Below are positions 1 through 12,327 of a stretch of DNA of 64,000 nt, piece after piece. The notes under the pieces are model-generated. The model worked only from the letters and a program-made list of their open reading frames with translations. It did not search any database and was not told where the DNA came from. The stretch is taken from NCBI GenBank assembly GCA_009809945.1, contig WTPW01000326.1, forward strand, positions 163,599 through 227,598, given 5' to 3'. Position 1 is the stretch's first letter. The number at the start of each line of letters is the position of its first letter. The DNA is from Gigaspora margarita (Eukaryota; Glomeromycota; Glomeromycetes; Diversisporales; Gigasporaceae). The translations under genes and the position numbers were made by a program.

Positions 1-908
1 ATGGGGTGTGGCATGTCATAGGTGTAACAAATTTATGTTCCTATAGTAAAATAAATTCATTAAATTTTACTAAAATTTTATAAAATAAGTAACTTTATTA
101 CTTACTTAATGTAATAATTAATATTACTTATTTACTTTATACTATTTCAAAATTTTACTAGATAAACCCTGTCATGTTACTAACAAAAATGCTTCTCACA
201 CTATTATACTTTAAATTTAATTCTATTCCTAACTCTATCCCTAACTCTATACTAATTCTAACCCTAATTTTAACCCTAACCCTAACTTTAACCCTAACTC
301 TAATGTAACTAGAATTTTGGTTTTAGGTTGAGAGAATGTGAATTTTTCATCTAAGTGTCAAATAAATTATTTCTTATAAAATAATCAATTTTAGTTTTCA
401 TTTTTATATGAAATTCTTAGTTTACATATAGTATTAGTATACAGGTACAAATTACGATTTACAACTTTGTATTAAACAAAAAAAACTTATTTAAGATTAA
501 AGTAAGGTTAGCTAGGATTAGAGAGTTTATAGTTTATACTAAAATTTTGCAAAAAATATTTTTTGTTAATACTTCAAGAGATGTTTTATAACTAGAATTT
601 TGAGATATTAATATATCTGTATATATACATAGAGTACAAATAGAAATACTCTTTTTATAAATATACATATCATATATATATGTGTGTATATATATAATCT
701 AAGTATAAAAATATTTGTATTTTAGTGAGTTTTTGGTCAAATTTAATGATATCATTATTATTAGAACAGAAAAACTAACTCTACAAACTTTAATTAAAAA
801 TTTAAAGCTATTATAGCCAGATCTCTCTATAATCACAAAATGAATGCACTCTATTTTGGTAATTATATAAGGTGTAACTATAAATAAAATACTTTGCTAT
901 AGTTATAT
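1..908. other. AT-rich non-coding left edge
   Basis: No open frame or recognisable family is visible apart from the telomere-like tract listed separately. The rest is A+T-rich unique-looking sequence with short TA microsatellites near 600-710. Confidence 0.5.
221..305. repeat. degenerate telomere-like (CCCTAA) tract
   Basis: Repeats of AACCCTAA alternate with variants such as AACTCTA and AACTTTA over about 85 bases. It is interstitial (no chromosome end follows) and degenerate, so it is a relic or part of a repeat family and not a functional telomere. Confidence 0.6.
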
Positions 909-1083
909 GTAGTGTTTCTAGGTCCAGTTTGGGTTAGGTCCAGTCCGGGTCTGGTCCGGGGTCAGACCAGACTCAGACTCCAAATTTTACTAATTTCAGA
1001 CTTCAAACCAGACTCAGACTCAATTATGAGTCCGGTCTGGGTTTGGTCTGAAGTTTGTGAACTGGTCCAAGTCTAAACATACT
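909..1083. repeat. GACC/GTCC-rich short repeat, copy 1
   Basis: A GC-richer block made of alternating GGTCC, AGACC and GACTC words, with one end reading TAGTGTTTCTAGG. The same element occurs in plus orientation at 2,150-2,303 and 2,752-2,905, and inverted at 4,399-4,571 and 4,850-5,008. In each case the other end abuts TTATATGTATTTTTTGG. It is a non-autonomous repeat; the superfamily is unknown. Confidence 0.6.
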
Positions 1084-1097
1084 TATATGTATTTTTT

Positions 1098-1886
1098 GGT
1101 GCTGAACAAGTTTACTTAGTGCAAAAACTTAGAATTAATTAGTAAAATTTTATGAATCATAAGATTTTATCCCTTAAACTGTATTCCAGGCAAATTTGCC
1201 TGGAATTTTTAAACATATTTACAATTTTTTAAATAAAATAAAAGTTTATTAAGAATATGGGGTATACTTTATTTATAGAATATTTTCTTTAAAATATATT
1301 TTATAAACTTTATTATAAAATTTTTTTAAAATTATTAATAAACTTTAAAGTAATAAAAGTTTGAAGTTTTTAATTTAAAATTTTTACTATAAAGCTTTTC
1401 TTTAGATTTTTTTAAATTTTATATGTTCCCGTCTATAAAAAAAATTTCACTTCTAATTAAAGTCCTAATTTTTACAAGTAAATCACAAAAGTTGCAATAA
1501 TTAAAGTTGTAATCCTTTTTATAAACTATAATATTGTATTAGAACAGGGAGCTAGAGCTAATATTTATAGAGTTCACCAAGAATAAGTAAATAATTTTTT
1601 TGGCTAATAAATTTTTTAAAATTTTTCTATTTTTAGCTTATAAGCAACTTAAACTTTTTTTCTTATAATATAAAATATTATCAAAAAAAATTTTAATTAA
1701 ATATTTTAAGTTTTAAAAAATATAGATCATAAGCATATTTATAGCAATTTTCTAGGCAAATTTGCCTGGAATTGCTTACAGTTTAAGGGATATAATTTTA
1801 TTAATAAAATTTTATAAAATCTTATAATACACAAATTTTTATTAATTAATTCTAACTTTATGCACTAAGTAAACTTGTTCAGCACC
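1098..1886. repeat. palindromic GGTGCTGAACAAG repeat, split by an insertion
   Basis: The left arm starts GGTGCTGAACAAGTTTACTT and the right arm ends with its reverse complement. Uninterrupted copies of this palindrome (about 175 bp) recur at 2,320-2,490, 2,922-3,090, 3,248-3,420, 3,574-3,745, 3,889-4,060, 4,216-4,383 and 4,664-4,835. This copy is longer only because another element is inserted at 1,170-1,790. Confidence 0.7.
1170..1790. mobile_element. nested TA-flanked MITE, 621 bp
   Basis: Starts TCCCTTAAACTG and ends with the exact reverse complement. Both ends carry an internal palindrome AGGCAAATTTGCCT. A TA dinucleotide lies directly outside each end (1,168-1,169 and 1,791-1,792), as for Tc1/mariner-type elements. 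Removing it rejoins the two arms of the surrounding palindromic repeat, which confirms the insertion. No coding capacity is seen. Confidence 0.75.
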
Positions 1887-3011
1887 TAAAAATACATTAA
1901 ATCAGCAGTATTGTTTTTATTTTACTTGAAATTTGGAGAAAATTTGCTTAAATTTGACTTTTTTGATCAAAAATCCAATATAGTTGAACCTCCCAAAACC
2001 AATTCTGTCAAAACTGATAACCTGTCAAATCCAATAAAAAATTAATTCACCAAGTCTATTTCTGTTATATGAATCTATATAGTTTATAATGATTTCAAAT
2101 TTAATAACCTCTCAATACTAATATAAAACTTGTCCACCATGTATACCAGTAGTGCTCCTACGAACCAGACTCGAACTGGACTTTAGTCAAGTCTGAGTCT
2201 GGTTCGATTTTCAGACCGGACTCAGACTTTTATATTTAGACTTTTTAGTCAAGTCCGAGTTTGGTCCGGTTTGAAGTTCATGAACTAGTCTGGGTTCAAA
2301 TATAGTTATATGTATTTTTTGGTGCTGAACAAGTTTACTTAGTGCATGTTTTTAGAATTAATTAGTAAAATTTTATGAATTATAAGATTTTATAAAATTT
2401 TATTAATAAAATTCTATAAAATCCTATGAATCACAAAATTTTGCTAATTAACTCTAACTTCATGGACTAAGTAAACTTTTTCAGAACCTAAAAATACATT
2501 AAATCAGCAGAATTTTTTTTATTATACTTGAAATTTGGAGAAAATTTGCTTAAATTTGACTTTTTTGATCAAAAATCCAATATAGTTGAACCTCCCAAAA
2601 CCAATTCTGTCAAAACTGATAACCTGTCAAATCCAATAAAAAATTAATTCACCAAGTCTATTTCTGTTATATGAATCTATATAGTTTATAATGATTTCAA
2701 ATTTAATAACCTCTCAATACTAATATAAAACTTGTCCACCATGTATACCAGTAGTGCTCCTACGAACCAGACTCGAACTGGACTTTAGTCAAGTCTGAGT
2801 CTGGTTCGATTTTCAGACCGGACTCAGACTTTTATATTTAGACTTTTTAGTCAAGTCCGAGTTTGGTCCGGTTTGAAGTTCATGAACTAGTCTGGGTTCA
2901 AATATAGTTATATGTATTTTTTGGTGCTGAACAAGTTTACTTAGTGCATGTTTTTAGAATTAATTAGTAAAATTTTATGAATTATAAGATTTTATAAAAT
3001 TTTATTAATAA
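1840..3011. repeat. direct duplication, offset 602 bp
   Basis: The stretch 1,840-2,410 is repeated at 2,442-3,011. From about 1,924 to 2,409 the two copies look identical or nearly so, and they diverge on either side. Each copy contains one GACC-rich repeat (2,150-2,303 and 2,752-2,905) and the start of a palindromic repeat. Near identity in otherwise eroded DNA suggests a recent tandem duplication or a collapsed or expanded assembly. Confidence 0.8.
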
Positions 3012-3239
3012 TATTTTATAAAATCTTATAATTCGCAAAATTTTATTAATTAATTCTAACTTTATGCACTAACTAAACTTATTCAGTACATAAAAATGTA
3101 TCAAATCAGCAGAATTAATTTTATTTTACTTGAAATTTGAGGACAGATGCATAATTTTGGATTTTTGATCAAAAAAGTCAAATTTAAGCATCTATTCTCC
3201 AAATTTCAAGTAAAATAAAAACAATCAGCCGATTTAATG

Positions 3240-4390
3240 TATTTTTAGGTGCTGAATAAGTTTACTTAGTGCATTAAGTTAGAATTAATTAGTGAAATCT
3301 TGTGAATCACAAGATTTTATAGAATTTTATTAATAGAATTCTATGAAATCTTATGATTCACAAAATTTTATTAATTAATTCTAACTTTATGCACTAAGTA
3401 AAATTGTTCAGCACCTACAAATACATTAAATCGGCTGAAATTTTTTTATTTTACTTGAAATTTGGAGAATTGATGCTTAAATTTGATTTTTTGTTCAAAA
3501 ATCCAAAATTTTGCATCTATTTTTTAAATTTCAAGTAAAATAGAAATAATTATGCCGATTTAATGTGATTTTAGGTGCTTAATAAGTTTACTTAGTGCAT
3601 TAAGTTAGAATTAATTAATAAAAATTTGTGAGTTATAAGTTTTTATAGAATTTTATTAATAAAATTTTATAAAACCTTATAACTCACAAATTCTTATTAA
3701 TTAATTCTAACTTAATGCACTAAGTAAACTTGTTCAACACCTAAAAACACATCAAATTGGTATAATTATTTCTATTTTACAATAGATGCAAAATTTTGGA
3801 TTTTTGATCAAAAAATCAAATTTAAGCATCAATTCTCCAAATTTTAAGTAAAATAAAAAAAAAATTCGGCCAATTTAATGTATTTGTAGGTGCTAAACAA
3901 TTTTACTTAGTGCATAAAGTTAGCATTAATTAATAAAATTTTGTGAATCATAAGATTTCATAGAATTCTATTAATAAAATTCTATAAAATCTTGTGATTC
4001 ATAAGATTGCACTAATTAATTCTAACTTAATGCACTAAGTAAACTTATTCAGCACCTAATAATACATTAAATTAGCTAATTGTTTTTTATTTTACTTGAA
4101 ATTTGGAGAATAAATGCTTAAATTTGACTTTTTTGATACAAAATCCAAAATAATGCATCTATCCTCTAAATTTCAAGTAAAATAAAATTAATTCTGCTAA
4201 TTTGATGCATTTTTAGGTGCTGAATAAGTTTACTTAGTGCATAAAGTTAGAATTAATTAATAAAATTTTGTGAATTATAAGATTTTATAAAATTTTATTA
4301 ATAAAATTTTATAAAATCTTATAATTCATAAAATTTTACTAATTAATTCTAAAAACATGCACTAAGTAAACTTGTTCAGCACCAAAAAAT
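3240..4390. repeat. tandem satellite, about 320-bp period, two palindromes per unit
   Basis: The word GGTGCT opens units at 3,248, 3,574, 3,889 and 4,216 (spacings 326, 315 and 327). Each unit holds one palindrome centred on AAAATTTTATTAATAAAATTTT and a second built from ACTTGAAATTTGGAGA and its complement. A fifth palindrome start at 4,664 is displaced by an inverted GACC-rich repeat. Confidence 0.75.
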
Positions 4391-4398
4391 ACATATAA

Positions 4399-5008
4399 CT
4401 ATATTCGAACCCAGACTAGTTTGCGAACTTCAAACCGGACTCGGACTGAACTTATACTTGAGACTGAGTTTGGTTTGAAGTCCGAAATTAGTAAAATTTA
4501 GAGTCCGAATCCGGTTTGATCCCGGACTGAACCTGGACTGGACCAAACCCGAACTGAACCTAGGAGCACTACATACCAGTTTGGGGAGGTTCAACTGTAT
4601 TATGTATCTATTCTCTAAATTTCAAGCAAAATAAAAATAACTCTGCTATTCTGTGTATTTTTAGGTGCTAAACAAGTTTACTTAGTGCATAAAGTTAGAA
4701 TTAATTAATAAAAATTTGTGTATTATAGGATTTTATAAAATTTTATTAATAAAATTACATAAAATCTTATGATTCATAAAATTCTACTAATTAATTCTAA
4801 CTTCTTGCACTAAGTAAACTTGTTTTAGCACTAAAAAATATATATAATATGTTTAGACTCAGACTAGTCTACAAACTTTGGACCAGACCCGGACCAAACT
4901 CAGATTTGACTAAAAAGTCTGAATATAAAAGTTTGAGTCCAGTCCAAAAATCAGACCAGACTCAAACTTGACTAAAGGTTGGTTCAAGTCCAGCCCATGG
5001 GAATACTA
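4399..5008. repeat. two inverted copies of the GACC-rich repeat
   Basis: 4,399-4,571 is the reverse complement of the 909-1,083 repeat, ending CCTAGGAGCACTA. A second, more diverged inverted copy lies at 4,850-5,008, with a palindromic GGTGCT unit (4,664-4,835) between them. The 0.9-5.0 kb block is therefore bounded by the same repeat in opposite orientations. Confidence 0.6.
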
Positions 5009-5868
5009 GTTATATGATCAAAGGCCAATAAAGTAATATATTTTCACATATTTGAAATACTATTAAAATTTTAAAATGTTTAATAGTAAATAACTTATAA
5101 TTCAGTAGCCCAATTTGGATAAAATGATCACCAGAATGTTTGACTCAATAAAACAATTCTAAAGAGTCCAAATCTAGTTACAAAATACTAAGATCATTAA
5201 GGATTTTTTTACTTAGATATAAAATTTAATCATTTTTTAAACATGCAAAGTAATACAAATTCTTAATAATTACAGGAGCTTGTGATTGGATTTTAACAAT
5301 CTTGGGCTCATTAAAATCATCTTATCAATTTTGGTAGTTGTTTCATCCAAATTGAACCACTGCATCAATAATTATTTGTTATCAAACCTTTAAGAATTTT
5401 TAATAACAAATTTGAAATAAATATAAATTTAAATATTAGCCAATCAAATGTTATAATCTATATTTAGTTAAAATTTGTGATTATAATAAAGGTTTATTAT
5501 TAATAAAATTGATAAAAAATTAAATTTTTTTGTATTAGTAATTATAGGTGGGTTTTTTTATTATATTTATGTTTGTTGTACAAAATTTGGTGTTTATATA
5601 AAGATATAACTATATGAGGTGTAACTATAGAGATATCAAACTGTATCTTATAAATTAATTTAAAACTTTAAAAATGAGTATTGCTAAACATTATTGCAGA
5701 TAATCATTACTGCTCATATGTTCAGCCAATAGATTGCAGGATCTTATATAACCAAAACAATAATGAACAAAAAAAAATTAAAAAATCTTTATAGTAATAG
5801 CAAAATATTTTACTATAATAACAAGTTTTTGGGCAAAAAGTAAAAATTTTTAGTATTAAATTTTACAT
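5009..5868. other. non-coding, contains one palindromic MITE-like unit
   Basis: Sequence at 5,104-5,362 has inverted ends (CAGTAGCCCAATTTGGAT against CCAAATTGAACCACTG). It resembles arms at 16,770-16,895, 24,110-24,236 and 55,055-55,262. The remainder is AT-rich without open frames. Confidence 0.45.
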
Positions 5869-6382
5869 ATAAACAAGCCAAAAATACTGTTCCTAATGGA
5901 TCATTGGCACTGTTCCTGATAGAGTAAAAAAAAATTTTTACATTCCTGTTCCTGATGGACTAATAAGCTGTGAAAAATTGTTTACAATGTTTGATTGAAG
6001 GTAACTTACACCCACTTGACCAAATTTGATCAACTTTTTTTATTTTAATTGTAGAAAAAAAAGCAGTAGAATTAAAATAAAAAAAAGTTGATTGAATTTG
6101 ATGAGAAGGGTGTCAATATATCTTTGATCAACGTTAGTAAAAATCTAAAATGTTTAGCAAATATAAGCTGCAGAATAAAATTGTTTACAATCTTTGATCG
6201 AAGGTAACTTGATACCAAGCTGACAAATTCGATCAACATTTTTTTGTTTTAATTGTAGAATGCAGTAGAATTAAAATAAAAAAATTTGATCGAATTTGGT
6301 CAGATGGGTGTCAAGATATCTTTAATTAAAGTTTGTAAAATTCTAAAACATCTATCAAATATACTATATGTGTCTGAAAATA

Positions 6383-6680
6383 GGACCCCGGACATCTAGT
6401 ATAGAGGTCATGCTTGAAATTTTTCAGCAAAAACACCTAAAATTTGAGAAGCAAAAAATAGTTTTTTTTGCAATTATCTTGGCATCCAGTGGTCCAATTT
6501 GAATAACTTTTTTTTAAAATGAAGCTCTCAGTGAGGCGCATCTAACAAAAAAAAGTTTGTTCAATTTTGATTACTGGATTAGAAGTTATTAAAGTAAATA
6601 GATTTTAACGTTTTTAGCAAATTAGGTCAAAATTGGCCAAAATCCAGTTATGACCTAAATGAGAGATGTCCAGGGTCCTC
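6383..6680. mobile_element. MITE with GGACCCCGGACATCT ends, 298 bp
   Basis: Starts GGACCCCGGACATCT and ends AGATGTCCAGGGTCCTC. Flanking octamers TGAAAATA (6,375-6,382) and CGAAAATA (6,681-6,688) differ at one position and fit an 8-bp target duplication. It interrupts the palindromic array. Confidence 0.65.
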
Positions 6681-7235
6681 CGAAAATAAGCTACCTTTTT
6701 TGGCCAAAAAATTACATGAAAAAACGTGGGGTAGCTTATTTTCTAAACATTGAGATTTTTAAAAAAATTGAATAACTTGCTAATAAAAAGTTGTCCAAAA
6801 TGACCCCAAACTTCTACTATATATATATTTTAATAAGCTAAGCAAGTTTACTTAATGGCACTTTTGAGGGTTACTTAGTAAAATTTAGACTTATATATGT
6901 AGCAACTACTAATGGATTTTTTAAGATTTTTGAAAAAAATCAGAGAGTAGCTTATTTTCAGAAGTAGCTTATTTTTAGCAATATACAGTAAGCTGTAGCA
7001 AAAAACTATTTACAATCTTTGATCGAAGATATCTTGATATCCACCTGACCTAATTTGATCAGAATTTTTTTAATTTAATTGTAGAAAGTAATAGAAATAA
7101 AATAAAAAAAGTTGATCGAATTTGATTAGAAGAGTACCAAGATATCTTCGATCAAACATTGTAAAATTCTAAAATAGTTATCAAATATAAGCTGTAAAAA
7201 AAAATTGGTTACAATTTTTGATCAAAGGTAACTTT

Positions 7236-8095
7236 TTTTTCATTTTATAACTGAGACCTTGCTCTTTATTATTTTATTAGAATTAATATTATTACATGCA
7301 GAAGAGAATAATATTATAATATTTCTAAGAGAAAAAGAAACTCAGGCTTCATGATGGGCTTCTACTACCCTCAATTTTTATCTGAGGCTCTACTGTTAGC
7401 TAAATGAGGTTATGAATAACCTTTTAGACTTCAAAAATAAAAATTGTTAATATTGTAAATCTAGTCCAATTCTAACCAGCCCAGGTTCCAGTATGTTAAA
7501 CAAAAAGCAGTCATATAAACTGGATTGCTTAAACCAAAAGCTTCTAGAATTTTTTTTAAGTGGTTTTTCCAAGAGTCTTGCACGTTAGTTTATGTTATTT
7601 GTTTTCAAGCCACTTTGTGATAGTCATATCCAATATAGTCAGTGTCTTTTCTTTTTGGAAGCAGTAAACATTGCAGATCTTTTAGAGGAGGTGTACCAAA
7701 TTATCCACTTTTTCAAAAATTCTTCACAAACTAGCAACACCAAAAAAAGTTTACTTGTAGCCAAAGTAAGGATAGTAGTTCTTCCTGTAAAGTTCTATTT
7801 CCATCAGAGAGCCATCAAGTACTCGTTTCCAAACCCCAGCCATTTTGGTAAGTGATAAACTCTAAACTTGTCAGCAGGTAGTCTATGAACTTTACCTCTA
7901 AATGACGAGTGCCAAGGCTGAGGTAGTAAGTGATAAACTCTAAAGCTATTAGCAGATACTTAGTTAACTGTATTCCTAAATAATAGCTGCCAAGGTGCAT
8001 ATTTCCTAGTATTTTTCACTGTTTCTTTGAAACTTTACTTCTGAAGTGTTAGCATATTTGTTGTTACAGATGATTGGCAGATAGAGTTATAGAAG
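7236..8095. other. filler inside the palindromic array, with a 77-bp tandem duplication
   Basis: Not part of the satellite. The segment beginning AGTGATAAACTCTAAA at 7,851 repeats at 7,928 (diverged, to about 8,003). Short open frames here have no coding character and no recognisable product. Confidence 0.5.
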
Positions 8096-8970
8096 ATCTT
8101 TTTTGATCAAAGGTAACTTGACACCAACCTGACCAAAATTCAATCAACATATTTTTGTTTTAATTGTAGAAAACTATAAAATTAAAATAAAAAAATGTTG
8201 ATTGAATTTTGGTCAGGTTGGTGTCAAGTTACCTTCGATTAAAGATTGTAACCAATTTTTTTTCACAGCTTATACTTGATAAATATTTTAAAATTTTACA
8301 AGTTTGTTCAAAGATATCTTGATACTCTTCTAATCAAATTTGATCATCTTTTTTTATTTTATTTCTACTATTTCTACAATTGAAATAAAAAAAAGCTGAT
8401 TGAATTTGGTCAGGTGGGTGTCAAAATACCTTTGATCAAAGATTGTAAATAGTTTTTTGCCACAGCTTATATTTGATAGATATTTTAGAATTTTACAAAA
8501 CTTTGATTGAAAATATCTTGACACCCACCTGACCAAATTTGATCAACTTTTTTTTATTTTAGCTCTACTGCATTCGACAATTAAAACAAAAAAAGTTGGT
8601 TGAATTTGGTTAGATTGGTGTCAAGTTACCTTCAATCAAAGATTGTACACAATTTTTTTTCGCAGCTTATATTTAATAAACATTTTAGAATTTTACAAAA
8701 ACTTTGATCGAAGATATGTTGATACTCTTCTAATCAAATTTGATCAACTTTTTTTTTATTTTAATTCTACTAATTTCTACAATTAAAATAAAAAAAAAGT
8801 TGATCAAATTTGGTCAAGTAGGTGTCAAGTTACCTTCAATCAAACATTGTAAACAATTTTTTTTATAGCTTATTAGTCCATTAGAAAAGGTATGTAAAAA
8901 AAATTTTTTTAACTCTATCAGAAACAGTATCAATGATCTATCAGGAATGGTATTTTTGTATAAACAAGTT

Positions 8971-9640
8971 CTATTAGGCTAACTTTATCTGTTCCTAACC
9001 CTAAATTTTACTTTTTTAAAAAATTTATAATTATATAGTGATAGTTATCTGTGGTAAGATTTAGCAAACTTATTAAAATTAATTAAATTTTATAATAAAA
9101 AATTTAGTTTAAATATTTAGTTTTTAGGTATTATTTATAGTGCTCTATTGCCATAGTAACCCATAATTAGCCAATCAAAAATGATCATATAGTTGGTTTT
9201 TTTATATTAAAAAATTTTTTTATATTTTATAATTAAAAATACAATTATTTTATTATTTTATTTTAAAAAAAAACTTAGTGTAATATATAAAACAACTTTG
9301 CTGTGAAACAAAAAAAGATTTACAAACTTATTGCATAACAAAGCCACCAAATCCATCATTTTTTTATTATACTAGAAAAATGCATAGCATTATAGATCCA
9401 GAGCATATCATATTATGATCATCTTATTACACAAATTACAAATTTAAAAATCAGAAATGTAATTTTGAAATTTTTTGTCTATCTGCTCATGTGATCAAAT
9501 TATATTTCTGATGTGATCTTTACAATATTTATGCAAATAAATCAAAAAATATCTATAAATGCATCAAAAATATAACTTTTGTATTACAAGATATAAACAC
9601 TAATAGCATCACTATACTCCAGACAATAAAAAAAATATTG
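8971..9640. other. AT-rich non-coding
   Basis: No frame, RNA gene or repeat family could be recognised. Confidence 0.4.
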
Positions 9641-9755
9641 CAAAATAATACAATATAAAAAAAAACTTTACAAAATAAATACAGTATAAAAAAAACTTCA
9701 CAAAATAATACAGTAAAAAAAACTTTACAAAATAATATAGTATAATAAAAATTTA
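9641..9755. repeat. minisatellite, ~30-bp period
   Basis: Four degenerate copies of a unit containing AATAATACAGTA, an A run, and ACTTTACAA. Confidence 0.6.
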
Positions 9756-9839
9756 TATTATTGTATAATGAGTATTATTGTATAATAAAGTAACAAAGCT
9801 ACCAAATTCATTGTGACAAAAGATAGTAAAAAAATGGTC

Positions 9840-11700
9840 CATTTACTGTAACAAAAATAGTGAAAAACAAAAGGCTAAAATGATAAAGAATCCTTAAAAG
9901 AACTATAAAAAAAATTATGAATTTATTTACAAAAAAATGATAAAGAACCTATTGGATAAACCTACTAAAAAATAACAAATTTACTAAAAGAACTTAACAA
10001 AAGCTTACTGAAAAATTCAACAAAAATAGCTAACTTACCTAAAAAATGACAAAGGACTAATACTAAAACTAACAAATTTATCAAAAAAACCTACTAAAAA
10101 GTAATAAATTTACTGAAAAAATCCAAAAAAAATAATGAAGAATCTATAGAAGAACTCAATAAAAAGCTTACAGTGCTATAAAATTTCCAAAAATGATAAA
10201 AAACATTTGGGCATTTATAAATAATGTTAATTACTCCTATATAGTGCTCTTGATACCTCCTAGACTATATAGAGTATTACATATTAAAACAAACATTTTT
10301 ACATATATTTTATTTTGAGATAATTGAGTTTAATTATTTGGTTTGATTTTTGGACTGATCTGGGATTAATTAAATTTTGTGATTTTGATTGGTTAAATAT
10401 AACAGGTGACTATCAGGTAATCTCATGTTGTATTAGTCTTATGAGGCCTCTTGTAATTTTTTTTTTACAATTATCTTGATTATTTATTATGCAAATTGAC
10501 TTTCATTTATAATTGAAAAATATTGATCATATCAAAATTTATATAAATTTAATAAATCTTTATTTTTTAAAAAATTGCAAAAAAGAGCTGTTTTAATATA
10601 TAACATCCTATATAAAAAAATTTGGTAAAATCCATATTTTTATATATATATTTTACAAAAACTTGGATATATTATAACACAGTAATCTGATCTGAATGAT
10701 TTTAGTACTATTCAGTTCATCTCTATGAGACGAATCCAATAGTACCAAAATCATTTCATTTAGACTACTGGATCAAGAGTTATTCACAAAAAACTATTGA
10801 TTATATAGTAATTTTATAAAAAAAAGATAGTAACCAATAGTATTTTATTAATAAATTTTGATCTAGTAGTCCAAATTAAATGATTTCGAATAGTACTAAA
10901 ATTATCCAATTTGGTCTTCTGGATCAAAATTTAGAAAAATTTTTATAAAAAATTCTATTATGTTTTTTTTGACCTATCTCTACTTATTGAAAAAACATTA
11001 TATTTTGGGAGACCACTTTCTCTCTCAAGTATAATGTTATTTCTGGATGCCCTCTTACTAGAAGAAAATACTAAAAATAACAAAAAACCTACTAAATAAA
11101 TACTAAAAAACAATGAACTTGCCAAAAGACCTACCAAAAAATGACAAGCTTGCTAAAAAAAACTCACTAAAAAATAATAAATTTACCAAAAAAATGATGA
11201 AAACCCTACTAAACAAACTAGAAAAACTCAATAAAAGCTCACTAAAAAATTCACAAAAGAACTTGCCAAAAAACAACTAACTAAACTTACAAAAAATCTA
11301 CAGAAAAATAATGAATTTACTAAAAAACCCACAAAAAATAACAAAATTATTGACAAACCCACTAAAAAATAATGCATTTACTGGAAAACCCACTAAAAAA
11401 TAATGATGAACTTGCTAGAAGAACTTATTGAAAACCTATAAAAAATCTATTAAACCTATAAAAAATTTAAAGACAAACAATAAAGAACATGGTAGAAAAA
11501 TTTAATAAACAAAATCTACTAAATTATCTAAATAATAAGAACGTTAATGATTTAAGTACAACTTTACAAGGCTTCAATGATGTACTAATAACAGCACCAA
11601 TAAAAGCTTTAGTGATAGTTTCAATAACAACTCTAGCAACAACTCTTGTAATAATCTCAACAAAGATTCAAAATAACAACTAAAAAAAATATCACATTAA
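9840..11700. repeat. A+C-skewed degenerate low-complexity tract with an insertion
   Basis: At 9,880-10,185 and 11,060-11,480 variants of CCTACTAAAAAATAACAAATTTACT recur at irregular spacing of 20-40 bases, giving strong A+C bias on the plus strand. The central part (10,190-11,060) is unrelated and includes a palindromic element. A 64-codon open frame at 11,489-11,683 sits in the same compositional context and is not supported as a gene. Confidence 0.5.
10267..10614. mobile_element. MITE with ATTACATATTAAAACA-type ends
   Basis: The left end GAGTATTACATATTAAAAC is matched in reverse by GTTTTAATATATAACATCC on the right. A truncated relative lies at 60,361-60,478 and shares the right half, including TATATAAATTTTGA and TATTTTTCAATTA. 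Confidence 0.6.
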
Positions 11701-11939
11701 AAAAAAAAACAAAAAAACAGTTTATCTATATAATTGCCAATCTCAAAAATAATTGGTCAATTATATAAAAGTTGTATAGCAATGGGTCACTATTTTATTT
11801 TTGTCTAATTTTATTATAAATTATTATAAAATATTAAAAATAGAGAATTGGTATTTATATACCTCTTTTTGGTATTACTATACTATATAGATCATTTTAA
11901 TTTTTTAAAAAATTTTTAACTTTGATTGAATATATCTTG

Positions 11940-12300
11940 GAACCTAAAGGGCATACCATTAATCTTGTGGTATTTTTTACTTAGTAGCCACTCTTATCCA
12001 TGTATAGTGTGATTACTTTATCTAATTTGGGTTGGCTAATATAACATATAGATAAATCACTACCTCTGACTTTATAACTATAGTAGAAATCACATGATAA
12101 ATAGCATGTTCCTAACTGCCTAAATTAATCAACTTTTTTTTGAATTCACTAATTTTTAAAATTAAAATAAAAAAAGTTGATTGAATTTGATCAGGTAGAT
12201 GCCAAGATATCTTCAATCAAATTTGTAAGCTATTATTGTTGCAGCTTATATTTGATAGATATTTAGATTTACAAAATCTTTGATCAAGCATTTTATTCAA
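11940..12300. repeat. fragments of foldback and satellite families
   Basis: 11,955-12,115 resembles the outer flanks of the foldback element at 15.6-16.7 kb (shared ATTTTTTACTTAGTA and GGCTAATATAACA; reversed GCTATTTATCA). 12,130-12,290 is one diverged unit of the ~190-bp palindromic satellite seen at 5.97-8.87 kb. Confidence 0.5.
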
Positions 12301-12327
12301 TTGGTTAACTAGATTTCATTTGGTTTG

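Larger units (their letters stand above)
5870..8970. mobile_element. 3.1 kb block with ~95-bp inverted ends, filled with palindromic satellite units
   Basis: The left end (about 5,873-5,972, with words TTCCTAATGGATCATTG and TCTGATGGACTAATAAGCT-like text) is the diverged reverse complement of 8,866-8,965. Inside are repeated units of about 190 bp at roughly 5,968-6,170, 6,172-6,374, 6,991-7,215, 8,096-8,290, 8,290-8,480, 8,480-8,665 and 8,666-8,865. Each unit is itself a palindrome, with arms TTGATCGAAGGTAACTTG and AAAGTTGATCGAATTTGGT-like text. Other sequences interrupt the array at 6,366-6,990 and 7,236-8,095. No transposase is seen. Confidence 0.6.

Noticed and set aside
221-305. Chromosome end
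   Set aside because: The telomere-like tract is short, degenerate and followed on both sides by ordinary sequence.
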